From Mucidula mucida (lineage: Eukaryota > Basidiomycota > Agaricomycetes > Agaricales > Physalacriaceae), in the NCBI GenBank assembly GCA_015501055.1, contig JADNYV010000057.1, positions 62,001 to 126,000 on the forward strand: a stretch of 64,000 nucleotides of DNA, given 5' to 3'. Under the pieces are notes generated by a model. The model did not search any database. It was not told where the DNA came from and saw nothing but the letters and a program-made list of their open reading frames with translations. Shown here one piece after another: positions 19,597-29,593 of this stretch (the first letter of the stretch is position 1; the number at the start of each line of letters is the position of its first letter). A program made the position numbers and the translations under genes.

Positions 19597-21928
19597 TCAC
19601 CTATCCTCCCCCTTACGATACTCCTCCTCATCGCTATCCCCAACATCGAATATCGGCGGCTGAGGCGACGGTGACCGATCAAAAGCCCTCTCTTTGCCCT
19701 TGACACTCATAGCTCGAGGCCGCCCACCATACGCTGCCTCGTCTTCCCTACTATCATCAAAATTCGTCATGGAAGAATTGAGAGGGACATTCTCCTCCTT
19801 GTTGTTCATGGGCAAGCGCAGACTCTTCCGTCTGCGAACGCGCCAGCAGACGAAGAGCCCAATGAAAAGAGCAATCACGACGAGGACGAGTGCAGCTGAA
19901 CCGGCGTTGTAATACGCTGCACAGATCGATCAGCCACGTCGGTAGGGACAAGTTAAATCGAACTGACCTTCCCACATCGCCTTGTCCTGTTGAGGACTTT
20001 TGGTTGATGTAGGTAACGCGATAGCCGTGGCGTCAGTGTACATTGGCTTGGACTTGTCACCGACACTACTCGGAATACGCGCAGAGCCCTCGAAAATTTG
20101 GGAAAAGTCCACTCCCATGAAGCGTAGCATCATATCGTGTGCGACATGAGGAACGTCAAAGGGCACCATATGAGAAGAATCAAATATCTAGAAATGAGTG
20201 AGCCCCAGAAACACGGGCTAGACAAGAGGTATACCTTTGCATACGTTAGATTCCTCGATTCGACCCATGTGCCTGCTGATTTCTCATTCACAGACCATGA
20301 CTGTGTCTGTACTGTCTGCAGGACACTGTTAGTATCCAAATTAGCGGTGAGCCAAACGTGAAGCACACACCCCAAGTCCCTTCTCCCCATTCCATGACAT
20401 GCCCGCAATCATGGATTCCAAGCCGACATAGTTGCAAATGACGTCCTGATCTCCAGCGAAGATCAAGACGGGAATCCTCTCAATCACGGATGGAAGGACA
20501 GTGATACTCGAATTGAGTGTTTTTTCCTTGAGCTCAGAATGTACACGCTGGCGACATTCAATCCATTTAGCAGAGTGGTCCTGAGCGTGAAGCGCGCGGA
20601 CTACGTCGTCTCGCTGCAAGAAGGACAACATTAGCGAATGAGCATGATGGGATACATGGCACGTACATCGAGGTAAGTCGTCACAGGTTTGATATCTGGA
20701 GGCCAATTCATGCCACAGGCAGGGTATTTATCGTCCAGTCGTATGTCGTAAATATTGATGCACATTTCCTCATTATTAGTCCTATGTTCTGGCGTAAAAA
20801 TCATCAAGTCACGATAATAGATGAACTGACTTTCTGTGCCGCACTTCTGTAACGTCATATAATAACCCTTCGCACTTGTCGACGCTGACGGGTTCTCTAT
20901 CGGTGATGCCTTTCAGTATATCCAAACATTCGTCGGTCTTTTGTCGGGCTGCTTTCCAAAACTGGAACGTGACACGTTAGAAAGGCGACAGGAAAGGCGC
21001 GACGACGCACATCAGAATTCTCCTCGAGAACCTCAGTTTTAACGAGGTAGTCAATATAAGAAGGGTATTGGGATCGGGCATCAATCCAGCCATTGCCTAT
21101 TGCAATGCCTTTAAGCGGGGAAACCTTGGAGTTGAGGAGGGCATCGGCTAGTTCGGGGTTACATGAAGTGACCTGGAGCGCTGGCACAAGACGTACCGAA
21201 GAAGGGGATGTATTGTCCTGCATAACTTTCGCCAGCCAAGTAAGTCTAGAGGAGTGTTGTGTGGGACGCGAAACAAATTTAATACAACGTACATCGACGT
21301 GTTCGTATTCCGGAAATACTTTGTAGAAATTCTTGAGAAATTCGAGAAACTGGTCAGACGCCTGTTGGAAGTTGTGCACAAACTTGTCGGTGCTGGTGTA
21401 CGAGAAGCCCGTTCCGGCGGGTTGGTCGACGTAGACCATAGTCGTGTATTCCTCCCAGCCTCCCTCCTGCACCTGGAATCCGCCCTTGCCATCCATTCGC
21501 CATGGACCATTTTCCATCATTAAGCCATCGAATGACGAGCATCCAGGGCCACCCTACGTCAACGGGTTAAACCAAGTCTGCATATAATACTACAAAGAGC
21601 CGCACGTTGAACCAAAAGACGACCCGTTGCTTGTCGGCCGTGCGCCGGTTCTTGACCAGGACAAAGTAGAGATGTGCTGTGACATCCGTCTCGGCTGCGT
21701 TTTTCGCGAAGGGGTCTGACGAGATGTGTCCTGCGAATATTTTCAGTGGATGCGCTGGGTCCTGATGGATGTCGGGTAGAGATGGAACATAGAAAGACGC
21801 CGCAGACGGAACTAGAAAACATAAATATTTCATAGTATTTCTCCTCGGGGGAAAGGCGTACTGTCTGTAGGTGCTGCGCGCACGGTAGAGAGGAAGAGCG
21901 CTCCTAGCCAATATAGTTTCTGTCGCAT
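19597..21928 (-). CDS. KEX1: Kex1-type serine carboxypeptidase (peptidase S10)
   Basis: Kex1 is a membrane serine carboxypeptidase of the late Golgi that trims C-terminal Lys/Arg left by Kex2, for example on secreted pheromone precursors. The start at 21928 gives a signal peptide ([18 protein letters not shown]). S10 blocks follow in order: [31 protein letters not shown], the nucleophile motif [46 protein letters not shown], the Asp region [14 protein letters not shown] and the His region [17 protein letters not shown]. Near the C-terminus is a single transmembrane helix ([17 protein letters not shown]) followed by RRRK and an acidic Ser-rich cytosolic tail. All catalytic residues are present and about nine short introns keep the frame. 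Only the vacuolar homologue CPY lacks such a helix, so Kex1 is the better name. Confidence 0.95.
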
Positions 21929-22073
21929 AGTGGTGGTTCACAGGGAGTAGAAGCCTTGCATACACAGCCGTCGTTGATGATGGCGCGTAGCAGGATATGC
22001 AACTGCCCAAAGCGGAAACATCTCTAATCGGGTCGTCGTCCCTTCCGATAACGGCTTGTCTCCCGCCACCATC

Positions 22074-23207
22074 ATGAAATTTTCATGGCAGGCTTGTCTC
22101 CTCGCTGCCAGTGCTGTGCGCGGCCAGTACTTCTCCGAAGGCTGGAAACCAGGCCAGCAGCGCGCAGCACCGACCGAGGTGCCTATCCAGGTCGACAGTA
22201 CATTCGAGTCCTCTGGTACCGAAGGTGAAGCGGAATATGTGGCGCCCAAGCAACCTGGCAGCCAAGCAGCACCGGATCTACTCAGTCTGTTGGACGTGAA
22301 CACGTATCTCACGTCGGAACCCGCGCAGGCACTGTTCCAGCGTTTCGGTGTAAACATCACTGAGCGGATATCGGCGGCCCAGGTGTCGCCTTGGGATGAC
22401 CGTATACCTTTGATCACGGATGACAACTACGAGGACATGATTGTCAACGAGCCTCTCTCTGACGAGGAAGCTGCCGACCGCGTCTGGGCTATCTGCATGT
22501 ACGTTCCATCTCTCCCACGTAACGCATGCTCCTTCTTATCGGTGTGCCTTGCAGTACCGCCGCCACCGGCCGTCAGGACGGGCTCTCCAAGTTTGTAGAT
22601 GAGGCATTCGACGACGCTTATAATCGTACCCTGTTAGCAGATGATATGCCCAATGTTCGCTGGGGTCGTATAGACTACTTCAATGTCACATACCTCACTA
22701 CCAAGTGGGTCGTGTGGCAGGCGCCATACGTTCTTATCCTCAAGGACCGCGGGCAGAGTCTTCGCTTCTACCGCCCACAGAACCTGCGCCTTCGTGATGC
22801 CGCCCTTCGCGATTTCCTCCTTGCCGATGGATGGCAGGTCACTCCACCCTGGAACACTGCCTACGCGCCTGGAGGAGAAAGGTACGTCTTGCACTCACAT
22901 CTTGGCGTCATCCTGACGTGTCCATAGGGAATACCTCATGGAATTCTTTGCTACATGGATGACCAAGACTTACAACCTTGTCATTCGTATTCCAAAGTTC
23001 ATCCTGCTTATTGTTTCCGGCACTGTAGCATCCTTCCTGATTGGTTTTATGCACAAGAAACCCCCACATGTGAAGAAACCTGCTGTTCAGGCCTCTGCTA
23101 CGACACCAGCTGTTGCGGCTCAGCCAGTAGCTTCCACTACGTCTGCAGTCGCCTCGCCGGCATCTCCAGGAAGCTCAAAGTCGTCCAAAAGAAAGGCAAA
23201 CAAGTAG
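22074..23207 (+). CDS. Secretory-pathway single-pass membrane protein, conserved hypothetical
   Basis: I do not recognise a named family. MKFSWQACLLAASAVRG is a clear signal peptide. A luminal region of about 230 residues follows, with NITERISAAQ, VWAICITAATGRQDGLSKF (joined across an intron at about 22499-22554) and APYVLILKDRGQSLRFYRP. A single transmembrane helix (FILLIVSGTVASFLIGFM) and a short Ala/Pro/Lys-rich cytosolic tail end the protein. The beta-alpha pattern of the APYVLILKDRG region could be a thioredoxin-like fold in an ER membrane protein, but no CxxC pair is visible, so this is a guess. Introns keep the frame at 22499-22554 and about 22883-22927. It is divergent from KEX1, with 145 bp between starts. 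Confidence 0.75.
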
Positions 23208-23417
23208 AAACGCTGTGTTGTAATTTATCTTGGATGATATTCTATAGGATGTACGACATTTTGTATCCTGCTTTAGTAGCCTCTGTATAAAATAGCGGCT
23301 TCCCAATTATTGATACTTAATAGCTCTGAACTTCAACTCTTCATGAAACCCTAACCCCAGCAGTCCGAATTGGGACGCATTTCAAACTCCGTCCAACCAG
23401 GTTTACTTCCTTCGACC

Positions 23418-24442
23418 ATGGACGACATAACACCTACAGAGCAATCCGTGTCATCTCGGGAACAGGTCAGTGTAACGTGTTTGGGACGAAACTGTGCTGA
23501 TTTTGTGATAGAGGTCTCCCTTTTTAATTCGAACATTTGTAAAAGTTGGCGGCTTCCATCGGTTAGGACAGTTTGAAGACGGACCATTGCCAACAACAGA
23601 TGAACAACAGATCTTTACTTGGTGAGCAGGCTATTGTAGCATGACTGCATTCCACTCATATGAACAGGAAGGACGCTACGCTGCGAGAGGTTCTAACAAC
23701 ACTTCGAGACACAGCGCCTCATATAGCTGAATACCGACACCCACTTGCCCGGTTCTCATTTCGTACCGTCTACGCCGACGCGACGAATAAAGGCCGCTAC
23801 GCACAAAAGGATCTGGGCCAAGTCTATTCACGGGACATACTGGGCGAGCCGGGTACATTGACGAGCATCGCACCCCGCCTGCTTGAGGTCGACGAACCAG
23901 TAACTACCCGTGAATCCTCAGAGAAAGAGCGGGAAGAGCGGACGCTCGATGATCTACGGCTGGTCCCCGGCGACTATCTTCTTGTCGCTGTCTTCCTACC
24001 GAAAAATGTGACGGCACCGAGTGAGGTGCCTCGCGCACCTGTGAACAACGGATGGAAATCCGGCCCTATACGCGGCGGCGGCGACGGTGGATGGGCTGGT
24101 AATCTTGGTGCCGCCGCTGCTGCTGGACGCGGTGGTGGTGGTGGTCATTGGCGGGGAGATTCAAACGGACCGGGTCCCCGTGGCCGCGGTGCACGCAGAG
24201 GGAGCTTTAGTGACAGGGACAGAGATAGAGACATGGATCAGGATAGTCGTATACCGCCTCCTCGTCGTGGAGAACGTGGCCACTCGCCGCCAGCGCGTGG
24301 GTCTGGCGGCTGGGGTCGACGTGGTGGGCGCGGTGGCGGTCGGGGTGGTGGGCGAGGTGGCGGTCGTGGTCACTCACGTTCCAGATCTCGCTCGCGGTCT
24401 CGTTCGCCTCCTCCTCCGCGAAGAAATTCAAGATACGATTGA
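23418..24442 (+). CDS. SAP18: SAP18 homologue with an RGG/RS-rich tail
   Basis: SAP18 has a ubiquitin-like fold and belongs to Sin3-histone deacetylase complexes and, in animals, to the exon-junction ASAP complex. A short exon (MDDITPTEQSVSSREQ) is followed by the SAP18 domain: PFLIRTFVKVGGFHRLGQF, then TWKDATLREVLTTLRDTAPH, RHPLARFSFRTVYAD, YAQKDLGQVYSRD and LVPGDYLLVAVFLPKN. Introns are at about 23468-23513 and 23621-23667. After residue 150 the protein changes character, with a Gly/Arg-rich region containing many RGG and GGR triplets and then a run of RS dipeptides and prolines before the stop. That tail is characteristic of RNA-binding and splicing-associated proteins and is not part of the core SAP18 fold. 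Confidence 0.9.
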
Positions 24443-24696
24443 TGTTCCTCATACTGCACCTTTGCTTGCCTGTATTTCTTGTATGTCGATTACTTATCTC
24501 TACTGACCCCCCAAGTCTGGCCTTTCTGATATCTTTCAAGATAATTAAAATGCTTAGCGGCAGCTTCAAATCTCCGTGCTCACTGAGTCATTCTACGATA
24601 ACTGCGATTTCCCTGGGAAGATAACGGTACGTGTTGCTTATCAGAAGAATATAAGTACTTGGTGAGTCATTGATTGCATGCTTCAACGCGACCGCC

Positions 24697-27600
24697 ATGT
24701 TCGATACTAATCGAAAGTACGAACCTCTGCCAGTGCAAGATGAGGAGGACATTAGTGTTTCCTCACCACCACCAACTAGGCGCAGCTTTAGGAGCTGGAG
24801 CCTCACGGCATGTCTCGTGACCCTCATCGCCGCATCCATCGTTATCTCTGTGCATCCAGCGTTCCTCTTCTCAAACGAAGACGAGGCGTCCTCGATCTAT
24901 ACAGACCTCTCTGGCGAAGCGCTGAAGCAATGCGCCGCGCTCCAACCGCCTCCCGCCGACCCTCCCGCACCCATCAACATCTGGTCATCTCTAACCGTCC
25001 ATGAAACTACATCGGTGCAAGCTTGGCTCGAGGCACCAGAGCGCGCTCTCAACCTCACGCGCACATCCGTCTCGAAATTATCTGACAACGTGATCTTCAT
25101 GATCGAGCTGTACTACCCCCCAAAAGCCGACGCGCTAGCGTACTTGGAGTCCCCCGAAACGGTATCGCCGCCGGAGAGGTATGCGCGGGTGACTATTCAC
25201 CATGGGTCGGTGCCGGTTATTAGGGATTACTTGGTCGGGCCGCTTCCTATCGGCGGGAAGACGACGACGATGGAGCCGTTGACGGAGATATACCACCGGG
25301 AGGATATTCCTTTCCATGCGGCTGGGTACGCTACGGGCTCGGAGCTCTCGACTATGATCTCGACGTTTGCGCCGTTATATGAGGAGGCGTTTTGGGTTCG
25401 TACTTGGTTGTTGCTGTAGGGGGTCGCTGAGTAAGATATGTGTGTAGGAACTCTTTGGTGGTGTCGCGAAAGGGTTGCCGAACGATACACTCAACGCGGG
25501 CGCGTCGGCGCCTTTCAGCTTTGACGGCAGTTTTCGGCGGATGTGGCTCAACTGGAAACGCAACGTCGCCGGACCATGGCTGCATCCCGTGGACTTTTTC
25601 CAGTATGTCGATATGAGCGGTACGGATCCTTCCCTGTGGAAGGTTTTGAAAGTATAATTGCTCCTCCAACCCCTCCGCAATCCCGCTGATGCTTTTCTTT
25701 TATTAGGTCGTGTACAACCACCAAGTTTTCAACTCCACCGAAGACTTCCTGTCCGCGTTCAAGAATGGCACTCTTGTGCGCATTCCTGATCGCCCGGATG
25801 ATAAGGCGGATTATTCGTGGACGACAAGGAAGCGTGTGGGCGCTCAGCGCGATCTGGACCATCTTCCTGGCCCGCGCTCGGTTTCTTTTGCTGGGCTGCG
25901 CTTCCGCGTGGATAGGGCGCGTCAGTATATTAGCTGGATGGGATGGAGCATGTATCTCGGCTTTGACAGGGATATGGGCTTGAGTCTTTGGAATATTGCG
26001 TTCAAGGGCTCGAGGATCATTTACCAGGTTTGATTTTCTTCTATCTACCCAGTTAATCGCTCCAGTCTTATTGATTCAAACAATGACAGCTCGCGCCGCA
26101 AGAGGCGATAGCTCAATATGGTTTGTCCTCTTCCCTGCTGTTTTTGAGAATCAATTGGATTGAATCCAATGTACTTGTGTAGGCGGGAACGATCCGATGC
26201 AAACGACGACTGCATGGCTCGATCGGTTTTTCGGGATGGGCGGCTCGGTGAGGGACATGCTTCCAGGCTATGACTGCCCCCACGAAGCGGTGTATTTGCC
26301 CGCGACGACGTTCTCCAGCACGGGGAGCGTCATTCGGAAGCGGGCTATTTGTATTTTTGAGCAAGACACGGGCAAGCCGATTACTCGACACACGGGGTAT
26401 ATGGAGGGCGAGTTTGGTGCGGTGAAGGGGTATGTGCTTACTGTGAGGAGTATAAGTACGGTTGGGAAGTGAGTGTTTTGTGTTTTCGTGAGAGGTGTTG
26501 AGAGGTGTTGCTGATGTTTTGTGGGGTTGTAGTTATGATTATTGTGAGTGATCGATTATCGTTGTGCTTTGTCTTGACTGACGACACGTTGCAGTGGTAT
26601 GTTAATGTGAGGTGAAGTATTTACGAGGCTTGACGAATGTTGGTAGTTCGACTACACGTTCCAGCTAGATGGGACTATCGAGGTCCGCATTTCAGCCTCT
26701 GGATACTTACAAGGTGGCTACTGGGAGCCGCGGCAAGAAGGATATGGTGGCCGAATCCGTGATACAACCAGTAAGTCTGCGGCGTGCTCACAAGATACAA
26801 ACATTGACTTGTGCTCCAAGTGGGTAACCTCCACGACCATGTCATCAATTTCAAGTGCGCCTCCCAATTTTGTTGCAAGTGTAATACTAACTAACGATTT
26901 CCCTCCAAAAAAAAGAGTTGACTTTGACATTGACGGACTGGAGAACTCGCTCCTCCAGACGACGACGGCACAGGAGAAAGTCGAGCAACCTTGGTTTGAC
27001 GACGACTGGGGCAAGACTGTGCTTCAGCAGAAGATCACGAAAAAGTACATCGAGAACGAGGATGACGCGCTTCTCAAGTATCCCGCCAACTTTCAGGGGG
27101 GATACTCCATCGTCAACTCGGCAAGCAAGAACGCGTGGGGCTATCCGCGTGGGTATGCGATTCATCCTGGTTTCTCCCCTATCCATAACGTACGCGTTGG
27201 CCTCTTATCGCCATGGAAGGTCATTCATTTCTCTTCCTAGACTGTCGTGGGTTCGAAGCGTCTTTTGAACAATGCTAACTGGGCGCGCTATAACCTTGCG
27301 GTGTCCAGACGGAAGGAGACCGAGCCGACGTCGAGTTGTATGTGGAATATGAACCTTCCGGGGAAACCTATGGTCGATTTTCATAAGTTTTTTGATGGGG
27401 AGAGTCTCGTTCAGGAAGATTTGGTGGCGTGGATCAATGTGGGGATGCATCATTTGGTAAGGGAACCGTTACGCTGTGTCGAGGCGATTCTCACTCGTGT
27501 ATTTGTAGCCCCAAGCAGAGGATTCGCCCAATACCAAGACGAATCTCGCCACGTCCAGGTGAGTTGCGTTCTATAGACACGAGCCTATCCCATACTAATA

Positions 27601-27883
27601 CTTCCTTAGCTTCCTACTCACGCCGCTAAACTACTTCGACTACGACGTCTCCATGGAGTCGAGCAACGCCATCGTCCTTGGCATCCCAAAAGACGCGAGC
27701 CAGCCGTTCACGTACGACGACTATGGTGTGAAGCAGGACTTTACGTGTATCCCTGCGGCGCCTTTGCCGTTTGAGTATTCGTTTGTGGAGACGTTTGATG
27801 CGGACGGGGAGTTGGTGAGGCCTTCGCTTGAGGAGATGCGGAAGAGTGCGGAGTGGCATCATCGTATCAAAGTAGAGTTGTAG
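24697..27883 (+). CDS. Copper amine oxidase with an N-terminal membrane anchor
   Basis: Copper amine oxidases oxidise primary amines to aldehydes, releasing ammonia and hydrogen peroxide, using copper and a topaquinone derived from an active-site Tyr. Residues 1-35 are polar, followed by the helix LTACLVTLIAASIVISV, giving a type II anchor. Catalytic-domain marks are WLDRFFGMGG (probable catalytic-base Asp), VG-NYDY (first Tyr becomes topaquinone), the copper pair HDH in NLHDHVINF, the third copper His within GMHHLPQAED, and the closing block SFLLTPLNYFDYDVSM. At least nine introns are needed. The NYDY site lies on an 11 nt exon (26533-26543) followed by a 2 nt exon (26595-26596). Stop at 27881-27883. 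All expected catalytic residues are seen. Physiological substrate unknown. Confidence 0.92.
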
Positions 27884-28155
27884 GTCACGACACGAAAAAT
27901 GTGTAAAGATAGTATGCGCACGGGCAGTTCCGATATTGTTCACTCTGCGAGTGGGGGGGATTCTTTCGAGGCGTTCTTTCGAAAACCTAACTCCTAAGCC
28001 TAAGGCACATAGAGGGGTGAGACAATCTTCGGTCACATCGGGCGGAGGGAACTTGACAGCTGCACATCTTCCAGGAACTTGATATCAGCTTGATATACAT
28101 CATATAGAAGAACGAAACTCACGAGTGTTTCCGTTCGTCTTCCACTCCCACCATA
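27884..28155. other. Intergenic, amine oxidase to RTA1-like gene
   Basis: No gene seen. It contains the 3' end of the amine oxidase transcript and the promoter of the RTA1-like gene. No distinctive motif is visible. Confidence 0.4.
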
Positions 28156-29438
28156 ATGCCCTCATTCATGGCCAGCGTCGCGGCTCTTTCCCTCTTATTA
28201 ACCCTAGTTGCTGCTGCCCCAGAACATGCTTTTCCGCCTCCAGAAGATCCCTTTGCCGATCCCGCGAACGACCCGTACAATCCGCTGAGATACATCGCAT
28301 CGAACGTGCTTACTGGGATCGCTTTCGGCGAGTCGTTTTCGTTGTCTTTGTGGCGCTTATGCACTAACGTGATGAAATTTAGGTCTGATAATACTAACAG
28401 CAATCGGGCAGAGCCTGTGTATCAAGAAATGGGGCGCAAAGTGGATGCTGTCGATGACTATCGGAGCTTACAGTGCGTCGACTCACTTTCAACTCGTTGA
28501 TTGATAATCATTTTCTTACTACTTAGCGTTCGCCTTGGGAATCGCCATGCGTTTCGGGCTGGCTGTCAATCCGGAGGGCAAGGGTATTTATATAGTGGAG
28601 TACCTGTTCGTGGTCCTATCAGTACGTGCATACCGTTTGATCCGTCTCATCTAGACACACTGAACGCGTCCTTTTTCTATAGCCGTGTGCATTTATAGCC
28701 GCTAATTATGTTCTACTTGGTCGGCTGGCGCGTCATCTCGACGCCGACCAGTATCTTCTCGTGCGGCCGCGCCGAATCACCATTGTCTTCATCTCCTCCG
28801 ACATCACCACCTTTCTCATCCAGGTTCGTTCCATCCTTTACATGTACGCTGAAGTTGACGGACCACAGGCAGCGGGAGGGGCACTTTCTATCTCAGCAGA
28901 TGATGGAGATACCGCGTTAATTGGGTCAAGAGTAAACAGCCTTTCATGCGCTCGGAGGAATACCATGTGACATGAACTTCTTCAGGTGTTTCTAGCAGGC
29001 TTGGCGCTGCAGCTCGTATCTTTCCTCGTGTTCACCTGCGTCTTCTTGGTCTTCATGTACCGCATCAACAAGCATGAACCGGAGACAGTTATCAAGGACC
29101 GCCACCTTCCTTGGTACCAAGACTGGCGATCCTTAGCAGCAGCTCTTTTAATCAGCTGTATAGGAATACTGGTAAGCTGGATGAGCTGTATTCATGTTTT
29201 TGATATTCATGCAAGACAGATACGTTCCGTTTATCGAACCATAGAGCTCTCAGAGGGTTTCCAAGGTCGCCTTGCGACTTCTGAAGCGTTTTTCTATGGA
29301 CTCGATACACTTCCGTTATTCATCGCAATCGTGATATATCTGCCATTTTGGCCCGGTCGGTTCATTCCCAGCGTGGACGTCAATGCAGAGACTAGAACAC
29401 TTGAAGGGAAACAGCCTGACGAGAAGGTGAAGACTTAG
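28156..29438 (+). CDS. RTA1-family seven-helix membrane protein
   Basis: RTA1-like proteins are fungus-specific polytopic membrane proteins linked to sphingoid long-chain-base and drug resistance (yeast Rsb1, Rta1). MPSFMASVAALSLLLTLVAA is a signal peptide or first helix. Family blocks are YIVEYLFVVLSPCAFIAANY (across an intron), RITIVFISSDITTFLIQAAG, then GLALQLVSFLVFTCVFLVFM, RSVYRTIELSEGFQGRLATS and FYGLDTLPLFIAIVIY, in the usual order. The RTIELSEGFQG and EAFFYGLDTLP segments correspond to the conserved R-x-x-E-(F/L)-x-x-G and Y-x-x-D-x-x-P motifs. About six introns of roughly 45-60 nt are needed. The direction of transport and the substrate cannot be read from sequence. Confidence 0.88.
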
Positions 29439-29593
29439 CTGCCTCTGTTGATGACCATAGACAACTTGCGCTTATACTACTACTACATATATCGTTGTAT
29501 CAACTAGTAGATCATTCTCTGTTCGTACATGTAATACACAGCATCATGTCCATAACGGCTGTTTGTAAGAAATTGTTGCTGAGATTCGTATAT

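Noticed and set aside
22560..22900. Active thioredoxin-type disulfide isomerase
   Set aside because: The beta-alpha pattern might fit a thioredoxin fold, but there is no CxxC pair, so enzymatic activity was not called.
24161..24373. Thr/Ala-rich minus-strand frame and Val-rich plus-strand frame in SAP18
   Set aside because: They are shadows of the Gly/Arg codon repeats.
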